A stretch of 64,000 nucleotides of DNA. Source: Hyalella azteca (Eukaryota > Arthropoda > Malacostraca > Amphipoda > Hyalellidae). The position numbers and the translations under genes are program-made. Under the pieces are notes generated by a model that ran no database searches, was not told the DNA's origin, and was given only the letters and a program-made list of their open reading frames with translations. Below, in pieces: positions 12,981 through 25,150 of this stretch (positions within the stretch are counted from its first letter, which is position 1; each line of letters starts with the position of its first letter). The stretch is taken from assembly GCF_000764305.2 (NCBI RefSeq), contig NW_025931631.1:124001-188000 (forward strand), given 5' to 3'.

Positions 12981-13066
12981 CACCATAAAATGTTCGGTTA
13001 TCTCTGACCTGACGCCAGTGCATACACCATAAAATGTTCGGTTATCTCTGACCTGACGCCAGTGCA
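12981..13066 (+). repeat. 44-bp unit duplicated in tandem
   Basis: 'caccataaaatgttcggtta' starts at 12981 and again at 13025. The match runs through 'gacgccagtgca' with no visible mismatch, so this duplication is recent. Confidence 0.9.
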
Positions 13067-14465
13067 GCTCGTGACTTACGACCGCGATGTCGGGGAACGC
13101 CTTTCCTGTAAACTTGGCAGCAGCACCAGATCACATTTGCTTCTTATCGACTTTCTCGTCGTTCAATTCAATCATATTGTAATAAAATCTTTTATTCTTA
13201 CCGAATATGGAATAATTCTTATTCATAACAATTCTTTAATTAAATAAATTAATTCTCTTAAATAATAGCTCTCAAATTGACAATAAGTTCAACCCATTAT
13301 CGAAAATAACTGCGAGGAATTATCGTAAATGATTATGTTATTAGTTTCATATGCGTTCATGGTGCTGGGGACTATAATTCTGTTACAACTCCAGCATTGT
13401 GAATCGCTCCAATAGTGTCCAGCACGTTCAATTCGTATAAAAGCACTGAGTCATTAGCTTCCCCACACTGGTTGCCATTCCAATTTAATTATAACCCCTT
13501 AACCATAGTTTAATTTAAGGCAGGTAGGCCTAAATTAAAATATTACTATTATTAAACATAAATTCATGTATTACTAATATTAAACCTTAGCATTAACTCA
13601 TAATTGCTTGGCAACGATTAACTGCTTTGCAGTGGCTGAGTTATTGTGAAAATAAATTTTAAAAATATAACGATCCATTAATTTCTAAATTCAGAAAAAA
13701 AGTTTCGTAAATTTCTACTTTACAAGAAATCAGCTAAGGCAGCTCCTCGCAAAAAAATTGAAAAGCTTCGATTTTTAATTGTGCGTTTTTTTATATGCGA
13801 TGAGCTCCGATAATTTAGTTTTAAATTATTGTTAAAGGAAATGTTCTCGATTTTTTCAATAAAATTCCAGTCTTTATATAATATTATCGATTCAAATCAT
13901 GTTATTTGATTCCTTAATTAATATGACTTGATATCATGACTGTTTGAAAATAAATACTGATCTGACATAACGACTTTTTATCATATATATTGATTTGAAA
14001 TGATTTTTTTGTACAATTTTGAGAATTAAACTCACAAGATCACCAATTATCACCAATGCACTAATATATATTCTGAAAGTCATTGAAATACGCACTGCGT
14101 GAGAATTAAACTAATTATTCACGTGTTATATGTCAGGACCAAACCAACTGCTCACACCCTACAGAAAATAACATTGAGTCAAGCCTTTTGTGTTTAAACT
14201 TGAGCTTACAAATAACTCGTTGCAGAAGTTGACAAGCCCGAGACCAAGAACAATACACTTGTTGGCCACAGGGACAATGAAGCATTCATCCAGAGACTCA
14301 TTAACATGAGTGGCACAGAGGCGCATGCCACTGAAATACCACATTAATCAGACCATAAATCTCTCAGCATTCCTCCTCAATTAGGGATTAACTTCTACAC
14401 ATTTGTCACGTGCTGCGAATCTTCCTTAGTGCGCGCATTCTTATTTGCCGTAATATCAAAAATCG
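13067..14465. other. Mostly featureless; TATA-like site near 13437
   Basis: 'cgtataaaagcactgagtc' near 13435 has the shape of an arthropod core promoter (TATAAAAG with 'cattag' about 20-25 bp on), but no transcript or ORF follows, so it is only a candidate. The remainder is AT-rich. Confidence 0.2.
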
Positions 14466-15087
14466 GCAAGTACATGTAGTAGCCAAAGCACACATAGCGG
14501 TCGGAGTACACGTTGCAGCCGGGGTACACGTAGGGGCCTAAGTACGCGTAGCGGCCTAAGTACACGTAGTGGCCTAAGTACATGTAGCGGCCTAAGTACT
14601 TGTAGCGATCTAAGTCCAAGTAGTGGCCTAAGTACACATAGCGACCTAAGTATACGTAACGCCCTAAATACACGTAACGACCTTATAGTACACGTAGCGG
14701 CCTAAGCACACGTAGCGGCCGGAGTACACGTAGTGCCCTAAGCACACGTAGCGGCCTAAGTACAAGTAGTGGCCTAAGCACACGTAGCGGCCGGAGTACA
14801 CGTAGCGGTCTAAGTACACGTAGCGGCCTAAGTACATGTAGCGCCTAATAAGTACACGTAATAGCCTAAGTACACGTGGCGGCCTAAGTGTACGTTGTGG
14901 CCTAAGTACACGTAGCGACCTAAGTACATGCAGCGGCCTAAGTACTTGTAGCGATCTAAGTCCAAGTAGTGGCAAAAGTACACGTAGCGACCTAAGTATA
15001 CGTAACGCCCTAAATACACGTAACGACCTTATAGAACACGTAGCGGCTTAAATACAAGTAGCGACCTTAGTACACGTAGGTACCTAC
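14466..15087. repeat. 18-bp minisatellite, about 34 copies
   Basis: The consensus unit is cctaagtacacgtagcgg (plus strand) with frequent single-base variants. Because 18 is a multiple of 3, the minus strand reads as open repeats of Tyr-Leu-Gly-Arg-Tyr-Val (14395-14673, 14664-14975, 14828-15019). These are artefacts of the repeat, not proteins, since frame breaks lie at 'ccttatag' interruptions. A longer period is visible: the block starting gtacttgtagcgatctaag recurs at 14596 and 14942 (346 bp apart), carrying the same variants in order. Confidence 0.9.
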
Positions 15088-15440
15088 CACATCAAAATTT
15101 TGACTTGGTGGCGACCCTGAATCAGGAACCGCCTAGGACTCGGACGCACGCACATCATCTTCTCTATGTCCGGTTCGGCTCAGGGTTCAAAGGGCAGCCG
15201 AACTCTGAGCGAGTCATACCGAGCTAGCAAGCTGCCTCTGGGCAGCTTGCTAGCTTGGTATGACTCGGCTGGGCTTAATCTTCCCATACTCTGAGGCGAT
15301 CTCAAATCAGAAAGGAGATTCTGACCAGAAACTGATTTCGACCTGATGGCCAAGCAGACCCAGAATGACTCTGCGCCGAGTGTAACAACTATTCGGCCCA
15401 ACCCTATATAGGCTGTCCTCGAATTTTGTTAGGGTAAGTA
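15088..15440. other. GC-richer segment containing a strong hairpin
   Basis: Arms 15211-15236 and 15241-15266 are 26-bp inverted repeats with one mismatch, which would be a G-U pair in RNA, around the loop TCTG. The rest of the segment has a 73-codon minus frame (15180-15401) that I do not recognise. Confidence 0.75.
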
Positions 15441-15920
15441 CACTTCCCGGCTGAAGTAAAAGTAGTGAACAGTTTCTCGTCAGTGATTGGTGGGCTTTAA
15501 CTTAAAAAGCCGTCTATGATACGCTGACGGAGTTACGAACTCGTAACTATTGGGAGTACGGCCCCTAGGCGACACGATCGACCAGGTGTAATAATGGTGC
15601 AGAATCGAGCAGCTGATCATCGATCAGCACGTTCAACCCCATGATATTTATAAAGATGTGAATTCCGATATGTTTATTGTTATGAAGACGTATAAACCTA
15701 TTCGTAATACGAAATTAGTTGTATGGTAATATACCTCAATGGCAGCTTGAGATTTATAATGTAAGTCAGAACATGTCTGCAATAGAAAATAAAATTTCAT
15801 ATCATCACTGAAAATTACGTTGATTCAGAAAATGAATAAATGAAAAATGCAGGTGTCTTCTTCAAAACAATTAATGAGCAGTAACTAAAAGCGAAGTTAG
15901 AAGAAGAAGTTAGTTTGTGA

Positions 15921-15944
15921 GTTAGTTAGTTAGTTAGTTAGTTA
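15921..15944 (+). repeat. (TTAG)6 microsatellite
   Basis: Six perfect TTAG units, preceded by diverged 'gttag' pieces. It is not the arthropod telomere repeat TTAGG. Confidence 0.9.
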
Positions 15945-16149
15945 GAAGAAATATAGAAACCAATCAAATAAATCAAAAAGTTATATATGCATCTTTTCCT
16001 CGCGGTATAAGTTTTCACTTAGAAACTTAACAATATATCTAGAAACGAAATAGAATATTCTTCAGTTTAGAATGAGAATGTTAAATTAACAATGACTAAA
16101 AAATTAAATATTGAGAAAATCAAATCAGTTTTGCGTCTCGTCTATTGCA

Positions 16150-16470
16150 TACGACTGGCTGTTGTTGCACTCAGAAAAATTAACGGGTCATGTTGACCAG
16201 AAAGTGACGCTATTTTTCCCATTGCGCGAGCAGAAAACAATCGTTCATTCAGAGAAATGAGCGAGATTGTGTCCAACTAACGATGCTTTTTTTGTCCTTG
16301 TGTAGGCCATCCTGACCCAGTTTAACCCAGCAAAAGGGCGTATCAGTGCTACATGCAGAAATTACGTCACTATTTAGACAATATTCATTTCTTTGAGTGT
16401 AGCACTGATGCCCTTGTGTCGTGGACACAGGGGTGAATAGTGCATCGCTAGTTGGACAATGCCGCGGTCA
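16150..16470. mobile_element. Fold-back element with imperfect arms
   Basis: 'tgtccaactaacgatgc' near 16271 pairs with 'gcatcgctagttggaca' near 16441. Further in, 'gggcgtatcagtgctaca' (16336) pairs with 'gtagcactgatgccc' (about 16399). The left arm carries about 25 extra bases. Outer sequence starting cactcagaaaaatt (about 16169) is loosely complementary to the segment ending 'tttctttgagtg' (about 16398), so there may be two overlapping TIR elements. No coding. Confidence 0.6.
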
Positions 16471-18369
16471 TTTTTCCAAGTATGCACCGTAATTATGTCT
16501 GAGTAGCGCACCTTGTGAATATCTCCAGCCCTGAGAAGAATAATAATAAAATTACAAATGTATAATGTTGCAAAGTTTGTGAATTCTTAATTAATTAGGT
16601 CGCTCGACTGACAAGAAAATTATTACCCTTTTTAATTATCAAAACTTTGTCTGAAGAATCTTAGTAGAAAACCCACCGAAACACTCAACTCCATCGAACA
16701 ATTTCGATCTCATTCTTAGTCTAAATACCTTGGTAAATCTGGCACGAAGCTAAAAATTATGATTTACTGACAAGTCAAAGCTTTCAGTCACATTTTTCTC
16801 GACAGAAACAAATCTGAACGTGTCCATGAGTATATAATAAAATATGAATTTCGCCCGATTACTGGGCATTTTGAATACGTATTTCAACAGCAAAACACTG
16901 TTTCATGAAACTTATGCTACTAAACACTTTTAAAATTGTAAATGAAAAATACAAAGATACTCTGAGAAAGAACACCAAATAGATTCAGAAAGTCACCAAA
17001 TATATTCAATTCGTAGATTATGATATTTAATTCAATTCGTAGATTATGATATTCCATATTAAAGGACTTCAAATTCACCCGTAGAAAGTATTGCTCATTA
17101 TAAAAATGTAAACTCAGCCTCTCTCACACGTGTAAGACAATAAATATATTAAGAAATAATATTCTCAGAATTATCAACGCCAGAAGTTTCGTGAGGGAGA
17201 ATTGCCAGAACAACGCCAGAATTTCGTAATCATAGTTAGAATTCGGAATTAAAATGACTTATCATTCCGACAAAAATATAATAGAAGCTCATTACCCAGA
17301 TAGTTATACACTTTCTTAAGATATTGAATATTGTTATTAAATACTTTCCTAACTTAACAACTTTTTTTTAAATACCGTGTTCGAGGTTCCTCTTAGAAGT
17401 GATGTGTGTTGAATTACACATCTCTGTACTTCATGAGATTTATTTTATAGGCAGAGATGCTCACTCCACTAACGTCTTGCAATGAAGGCGAATTTCCGAG
17501 TGGCCATAATTTCAGTTTGCCATAAACTCCCCGCCACCCGTACTGCATATGTGATCTTCATTGCTGCTTCGCGATGCTAAGGTAACGTTACAAGTGTTGG
17601 ATATATTTGAAAAAAATATGTATCTGACAGAATATGAATTGAAAATCTTCAATTTCCCGTGTAGTCAGATGCAAGTTAGTAATTAAATTACATTAACGAT
17701 TGCTTTATCTAATAATTTTTCTAATATTTCTTGAGTCTTGAGATACGCTGAATAACTCCAATTTCAGTTGTACTCAAAAGCAAGTAGGAAAACAATGTTT
17801 TTAATTTATAATGGCACGAGTTCTAAAATTAAAGTGCTCACAACAAAAAATTCAAGATTTTGTTTTATTCAGCGTTGATGTCGATAAATAGTTCTGTAAA
17901 GACCTTCAATTCCATGACATAATTTATTTCAAAACTAGCTCGAAACATGGTGCATATTCTATGCAAAGCTAGCTAATTTTTAACAGAGATCCCGTACGTT
18001 GTATCTTTTAAAGTTATAGCTAACACTTTCTGAGAGAATGATTTTGAACGCTTAGTTTCAACTCACTCTAATTTCAACTTTTCAATTGAGTAACTGAAAA
18101 GTAAACCAACCAATGATCCTATTTGATGCTAACCCTATCGAAATTCGAAGACCTGTCAGCCGCTGGCACACGGACGCCCCAGGTTCTTATGGCCGGGTAA
18201 ATTAGAAGCTCTATGTCCGCATTAGGTTCCGGTTGCCGTAGCGAAATAAGCGCCGAAATGGAATCTTGTGAAATTACTCGTCGAGCTTGGGGCGATCGTG
18301 GGGCGCGCGTATTTGGTACCTGATACGTTCGGGACAGACACGGCCGAATATGAAAAATGCTTAAAAAAA
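16471..18369. other. AT-rich DNA; one small duplication
   Basis: 'ttcaattcgtagattatgat' occurs twice in tandem at about 17008 and 17034. Nothing else was recognised until the assembly gap. Confidence 0.5.
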
Positions 18370-18440
18370 NNNNNNNNNNNNNNNNNNNNNNNNNNNNNNN
18401 NNNNNNNNNNNNNNNNNNNNNNNNNNNNNNNNNNNNNNNN
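18370..18440. other. Assembly gap (71 N)
   Basis: Run of n. The translations that cross it (18222-18468) are meaningless. Flanking DNA is unusually GC-rich for this window. Confidence 0.99.
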
Positions 18441-19197
18441 ATCGTGCGATAGCGTCATCAGCGTTTGACCAGGGGCATCATGACGAAGCTTGACCAGCTG
18501 CTCTTTTTAAGCATGTTACGCAGATTTGGCCTACCGGGCAATTGACTTCCAAAAGAGGCTGGTAAATAGAAGCAAAACACCCTACGTGGCCGACTTGCTC
18601 CTGATTCACCCCTAAGCCGAATATAGTTCCTCTAAAACGACCTTAATCGGCACGAAAATTTTGACAGGGAATAGCTGCCGTTACTCATGCCCATCAAAAT
18701 GAATGGGTAATTTCTCCTAATAGATGAAAAAGTTCTCACTCACATCTCAAGCAGAGAGCAAGCGTTCTCTGTACAAAAAAACTATGTATTAACAATATCA
18801 AGCGGCTAAGTTATATGTTAAATATATGAGTGCAATTAAAAAATCTTCCAGTCCGAAGCAACTGAGACGCATGGTTGAGACGCAAAAAACATTTGGATGA
18901 TTGATGGTTGTCAATCATACAGATTGTCAACCAAACGCCTTAATTGTAGTTAACTCGGGATAACCAAAAACTGGCCCCTCAGATTATTCACAAATAAAAT
19001 CTGAAAACCTAATAATTTGGTCGTGTTCCGTAAGAATTCGTTTGCAATGTCAACTACGTCCCATACGACATCTGACTTTGATTAAATAAACTTAAACCAA
19101 ATCAACTCGTAACCAACGTTTTTTCTACGTCATTTGCCTGGGAGGTAGTCCGATCTTATCTTGAATCATAAATGTTTCCAAAGTATAGTGTTAAATT
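18441..19197. other. No recognisable feature
   Basis: No ORF, repeat or TIR found. Confidence 0.45.
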
Positions 19198-20077
19198 CAG
19201 GGTGGGCAGTAGCGCGCTACATATGTAGCGGCCGCTACATTTTCAGTAGCGGTAGCGGTAACGGCGAACCATTTTAAGGCAATGTAGCGGTAGCGGTAGG
19301 GCCCGCTACATATTTAGGTAGCGATACGAGGTTTTGGCGCTACCGCTACATTCATAGATAAAGCCTTTAGATTTTACTAGTATTAAATGTTATTTAAAAA
19401 CCAGCATGATACATACATAATATAAATTACAGAATAAAACTGTACGAAATATTTCGGTGTAATGTTGTCAACCTCAGCCTGTTACTAGTGTCAACATGTT
19501 AGTTGTTACTTGTTAAATGTTACCAGTTACCACTTACAGGTATTTTTTCACGTTTCAGTTTGCTTACAGTTATTTTTATGTTTCACCTTCCCTACATGGA
19601 TGTCTACTTTAATCTACCAATCTCAAAAATAATCCGCATATATGTATACAAATAAAAGACTGATTTTTTACATGTATATGTGGATAATTTTTAGATTGGT
19701 AGATTAAAGTACATACACATCCATGTAGGGAAGGTGAAACATAAAAATAACTGTAACTTTTATTTACTGTATCTAACCCGTACTAGTTCGGTTAGGTTAA
19801 TTGCAATAGAGTTGCATTGATATGTTTTGAAAATGTTTTATTATCATTAAATGTTTATGAGTAAATCCCAATAGCAGAACAATAAATATTTAGAGATTTC
19901 CAATAATTTTGGCCATCGTAGCGGCTAATGTAGCGGCGCTACATTTTGCTGTAGCGGTAGCGGTAGCGCTCGCTACAATCTAGTGGGTGTAGCGGTAGCG
20001 GGAGCGCCCGCTACATTTAGAGCATATAGCGGTAGCGGTAGCGCCGCTACATTTCAAAGTAGCGCTGCCCAGCTCTG
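19198..20077 (+). mobile_element. hAT-like MITE, copy A, with internal hairpin
   Basis: It starts cagggtgggcagtagcgc and ends gcgctgcccagctctg. The terminal CAG(A)G-TGGGCAG form is typical of hAT termini. Subterminal DNA on both sides is built of GTAGCG hexamers in opposite orientation. In the middle, two arms of about 85 bp (about 19567-19651 and 19668-19752; key phrase ccttccctacatggatg) form a near-perfect hairpin. It has no transposase ORF. Exact 8-bp target duplication was not found; the flanks are instead inverted (gttaaattca / tgaatttaac). Confidence 0.8.
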
Positions 20078-23000
20078 GACTTGAATTTAACGGCGCTTCA
20101 CTCCTTCTCACACGGCAGGCAGCCAAGCTCGCAGCCTCGTGAACGGAACCTATAAACATCAACGAAAAGATGCAGGTCGTGATAATGTGATAATTTTCTG
20201 GCGATTGATTTTAGACGCAAATAAATATGTGTGGTCACGATAATGAATTGATTTCATCTATCCGTAGTCATTTATACGTGAATTTTTAGGAAGAAATGCC
20301 AAAAAAAATAATATGCAAAACTACATAAAATCCTGAATTCAAACAACTCACATAAATTGGAACCTAAATTACGAATAACTGAAAACCTCAATCCAACCAT
20401 AATGATAATTATTTAATTCTAACCAAAACACTAAAAAAATCATGCAACAGTAATGGTAGAATTATTGTCAGTATTGAAGACGAAAATTTCCATACTGGCC
20501 CATGCGCCCGACGCAACACTAACTTCACGACAGCGAGTTCTCGGAAGCGCCTCGGCCTAGAAGCGTTCATAAATAATCTTAAGAGAAGATATGAAGCTGT
20601 CAATCATTCCTTTGAACACCCGCACCCGTATATAGTAAATTACAGAGTTGGCCATCACTGATGCCATCAAATTACAGAGTTGGTCATCACTGATGCGCAT
20701 ATGAAATCAAATTAGTTTACGCCAGAATTACCAACAAGCACTCCTCGCCACTTGGCCGCGGAGGCTTTTCTCAAAATGAGGAAACTCCCGTGTTTATCCT
20801 GAAAATTTACGGAGATTTCTTTAGGCAAGCGCCGTTCTTGTGTCAGTTGATCAGAAGAAGTTAGCCTTCTTCCGCTATCTCGCGTCGATGATGGCTGCCT
20901 TGAAACGGAGTGCTTGGCTCGAGATGTTTACACCTTTTTTTTCTTGCTAAAATTTGATTTTACAGAAAACTTTGAGGTGGCCCAGTTTTTTGGCAACATA
21001 ACTTCAAGTTTGTTGTGGGGTTCGTAGAATATTAATACGCTGGTGAAAAAAGTATTTTCATTTTTAATTAGCTCTTATCAGACCAGTTTAATTTAATAAG
21101 CGCGAAAATCGATACTTCATTCTTAAAATCAATGAGTTTTTGAAAATTGTTTTCAGAGAACTATATTTATTGCGACACTAGAAGTTCAAAAGCCTACTTT
21201 TGATGATGTGACGACTACATTGCCAATTGAATTCCCAAATTACATTCTAATATTTTATAAGTAAGGTACATCGAGAAATTTAATCAAAGTAGTTATATGA
21301 CATAATAAATAAATAGTTGATAAATAAAAATAATTAATAAAAAATTACTAACATCAGCCTGTTGAAATTCTTTTTGTTGGGATTTCGAAAAATTGAGTAA
21401 TATTGTTTATCTGCTGGTAACTTGCTCATAAAGCTAATATTCAACTGTGGATAGCTAATTTAAAATAAAATCTGAATAAAAATTGATGACCTGCGGTGTT
21501 TATTCAACACGAGACCGTAATACAGTACGGCTAATGTTTGGTGAAATTCTTTGACTGTAGTTTGAAGTAAAAGTTTAATGTAGGAAATATATGAGAATTT
21601 GTATAAATTTTCAATGAAAATTTGGTATGCATGTGACTGACTGCTGAAGTTCCGTGCTGTTGAAAAGGATTTCAGGACATAGTGAAAAGGGCTGAATAAT
21701 GAGAACATGAGGCAAAAGGTACAATAAGGAAAGATTATTTATTAACATGACTCAGCAATAAGATATCTAAATATGAAGGCAGCAAAGAAGTAACTCCTGT
21801 ATGACAGGCTATTTTGACTATTAGACTTGTAATTCAGCAATTCTCTGATGATCTCTTTATCATTAAGTGAAATTAATTCTCATCAGCTCAATTATGAAAA
21901 TCCTGCCTCTGTTGAATGTTGGCAGTTATTCCTGCCTTGCTAGGGATAATTTAGCAATGAAATTTTTTATTCTATTGAGTTATTGACTCCAGTTAGCATA
22001 AGTTCAATTATTCTGAAGAACATTATTTGAATCCCGTCATTCTAAGTCCGGCCTAGTTGGTCCTTGCGGTCTCGAAAACTGTGCGCCTGGAAATCTTTAT
22101 TCTGAATCAAGTGACTTTGGAACCTTCGAAATTAAGTTATACAAAATTCATTTGCTAGAAATTAATCGTAGAAATTCAGTCAAAACACAAATAAGTTCAT
22201 GCAATTATAAATTATGCTCAATTCGTTAGTATTGGCCATTTTTTCAGCTCGTAGAATAATTTGCTCACTCTTTTTTCGCGGAATATTTTGTCGCACATGA
22301 AGTTTATATCACCGAGGAAATAAAAGCATTATTATACTCTGTCGAGATGAACTATTAACTAGCTGACTAAGTGATGCCTTTGGAAGAATAATGCTGCTCG
22401 AGCGCCAACAAAAAGTTCCTTGGACTTCACCATCATTAATGAAAATACATGAAAATTGCATCTATTAATTTCCAAGTTTCACTTGGAAGTGAAACACAAA
22501 TAGTAAGCCCAGTCCCTTGTTTAATTTTATAAATTAATATATTGGTAAAATTACATATAAAGAAATTCCGACTCCGAAGAGCTGATCCAATAATAACGTT
22601 TTACAATGAAATCTATAAATAATTTCAATATCTTCAACCGTCAACAGTCAATTTGATTCTCATTTAAAATGTCCAGCAGTTAAAATAAATTGATAATTGA
22701 GTTGAGTACGTAAGTTAATTATGATCCGGCAGTATATTAATATTATACAGAAATAACAGGGATTGGTGCGTACAAACTACTCGGTTTAAGAAATTTTTCA
22801 ATAGTAATTTATAGATCATTACAAAGTATTCATGTTAGTTTGAAAGTAATTATTACAGCAGGTGACGGCATTCCTCATCATCGAGGATCCAGAACGAAGG
22901 ACGGATGGCCGGCTGTTCCTATTGTCGCAAATGAGCCAAAATGTTGCAAAAAAATTCCAGAAACCAAGCCTTGAATTTCAAGTTCAAAGGCTTTAATCAC

Positions 23001-24359
23001 AGCCGCGGATGCCGGTCGCGTTTTCCTTTATGCCAGCGCAATGACGACTCGTATTGACTGAGTCACACCCATCATTTTTATTGTGCGCACCAATTACGTA
23101 CGCACAATTGGATGTTTATTTTAGTCATGAGATAGTTTCCCTATGTGTACTACATATAAAGCAAGTCTTGCTGTTGTTGGGTTGGATTAAACCTTTCTGT
23201 ATATAGCCTGTCTCACGCTAGACGTACATCAAAGAATGATTTTGGATATTTATCTTTATTTTTAAATTTCTCTGTTTAATAATAGTTGGTTTTGCTTTAT
23301 GTTTAGTTAGCGGAATTCCCGCTAACGGACGAGGTGTCTTCGAGCATCAGCAGGTTGATAATAGAGCTTGTTTTTAGAGAGATTTACATGCGGGCGGAGC
23401 TCTGAAGCATGTTACGCAGCTCTTGCCACGAGATGGTTTTGTGTTGAACGTGTAACTGCCTAACTCGGATAAACGCTTCTAAACTGTGATCTGCGCCGCG
23501 TTTACCCTGAACCACCGGAAAAAAACGACCCGACTACATTTTTTTTTATTTCGTAAGTGAAATGTAATTCCATTACAATTATAAACAGAATTGCTTGACA
23601 ATCTACTATGTTTGGTCCATCAAGAAACTTAAAAATTCAAAATTCATCCCGCTTTAATATAAATAAGCAATTTTTAAGTTTTTGTGCAAGGTAAAGCTAA
23701 CACACATGCAGTATTCTTGCAATTTATCCGCAGTAATTCTAACAATTCAAATCGACTGCAAGCTCGTATTTACCATATAACAACAACATAAGAGATTTTC
23801 CTTGCGGTATTTAGAGTGTTGTGTTGTGAACTGACTGATATAATTTAATAAAACGAAACTTAGTTGACTAATTTCTAAATCCCATTTATTTTAACTTTTA
23901 AAATGGCCTTTACATCAGCAGGAAAAACACATATTTATTTTCATGATACTGTCATTACTTAGAAATTCAAATTTAAATTTAAAAACGAATTTTAAGGTCT
24001 AGAGAACAATAATTATCATAGCAGAAAATAATGATTTCAATTAAATAAGAGCATTTCGTAATGTAAAGACACATCAGCATAGCTCGCACCGATGAGTAAT
24101 TTTTGCTAACTCAAATTCTTAATGAAGAAAATTTAAGTTTTTTCACGTCCTTACATGCAAATTACTTTCGGCATATTTATACAAATAAGATTGTTACCTT
24201 TCATCCAAGCAACTACGTATTTTTTATAGACTTACAATTTATATTTCATGGGAATAAATGTTTACAAATTCGCTTTTATCTTCAGCGAATTTTTTTCACC
24301 ACTTAATAGAGCTTATTCAGTTATACGACCAATCTTGATGTTCATGATATTTTTTTGTT
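20078..24359. other. Long AT-rich stretch without recognised genes
   Basis: It contains a 32-bp tandem duplication at about 20637-20702 (acagagttgg(c/t)catcactg). At 22860-23330 there is a more GC-rich block with a TATAAAG near 23155 and 'ggattaaacctttctgtat' after it. This resembles an LTR promoter/leader but no second copy, TG..CA ends or primer site could be defined. The other ORFs are short. Confidence 0.4.
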
Positions 24360-24538
24360 CAAACGTCAATGTTTTTTTTTCAAACGTCAGTGTCAAAAAC
24401 GTCCGTGTTTTTCCCTAACTGGATAAACTGGATTCCCTAAAAAATGTCAATTTTTTTTTCAAACGTCAGTGTCAAAAACGTAATTTTTTTTCAAACGTCA
24501 ATGTTAAAAACGTCAATGTTTTTCCCTAACTGGAAAAA
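24360..24538 (+). repeat. Short tandem repeats around 'caaacgtcagtgt'
   Basis: 'caaacgtcagtgtcaaaaacg' occurs at 24381 and 24460, and 'tttttccctaactgg' at both ends. The units are separated by T runs, which suggests slippage. Confidence 0.7.
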
Positions 24539-24540
24539 AA

Positions 24541-25150
24541 TGCGTTAGTACCTCAAGCAAAATATTTCATGTTTGAGATGCGGCACGGGACTTGCGGCCG
24601 CTGCATCAAAACAACTACGCCAATTTACAGTCTCTGCTGCGCTGGCATGCGAGCTTTTATTCCAATTGAAAATCCTAGCGTTTGAACGTTGCCGTGCGTA
24701 AGGTTCAACAGGAAAAATATTTTAGTCGCCTTGCATCGTCAATATCTAAATAGTGCAATGATCAGTTATATTGTCATGAGAAGATATATGGAAATATTGT
24801 TTCATGATTAGTAATTGTGTTAAGATTAGTTATAGTGCTAGGAGACAATAATCGGTTATAGTGCCAAAAGTAGCAGTAGTGTTCTAAGGAAATCTAAGGC
24901 TATATATAGTGATGAGATTAGTTATACAGCAAGTAGAACGTAGATTTGAGCATCCATTCTAAATAGAAAGGTATTTCCCCTACACCTCTGTTTTCTCGTT
25001 GAAATATTTCCCCTCATTACAGTAAAGAGTACAAACGTGCAAATGCTGAGTACAAAATACTCATAAGTTGGACGCAGCGGGTGTGTCAAGGCCTCGTGAT
25101 TCACACGCATGACGATAGCTGAAAAATGCCCATAAACGAATCCTACTTAA
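24541..25150. other. No recognisable feature
   Basis: Loose repeats of 'gttatagtgc' near 24830-24870 only. Confidence 0.4.

Noticed and set aside
14395..15019. Three minus-strand ORFs encoding Tyr/Leu/Gly/Arg repeats
   Set aside because: They are readings of the 18-bp minisatellite; unit variants fall at all codon positions and frames break at irregular units.
15921..15944. TTAG repeats as telomeric sequence
   Set aside because: Only six units of a 4-mer, not TTAGG, and no array around it.
18222..18468. ORFs on both strands across the N run
   Set aside because: The middle third is unknown sequence; no claim is possible.
22860..23330. Possible LTR (TATAAAG followed by a leader-like block)
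   Set aside because: No second copy, no TG..CA boundaries, no primer-binding site and no adjacent gag or pol.
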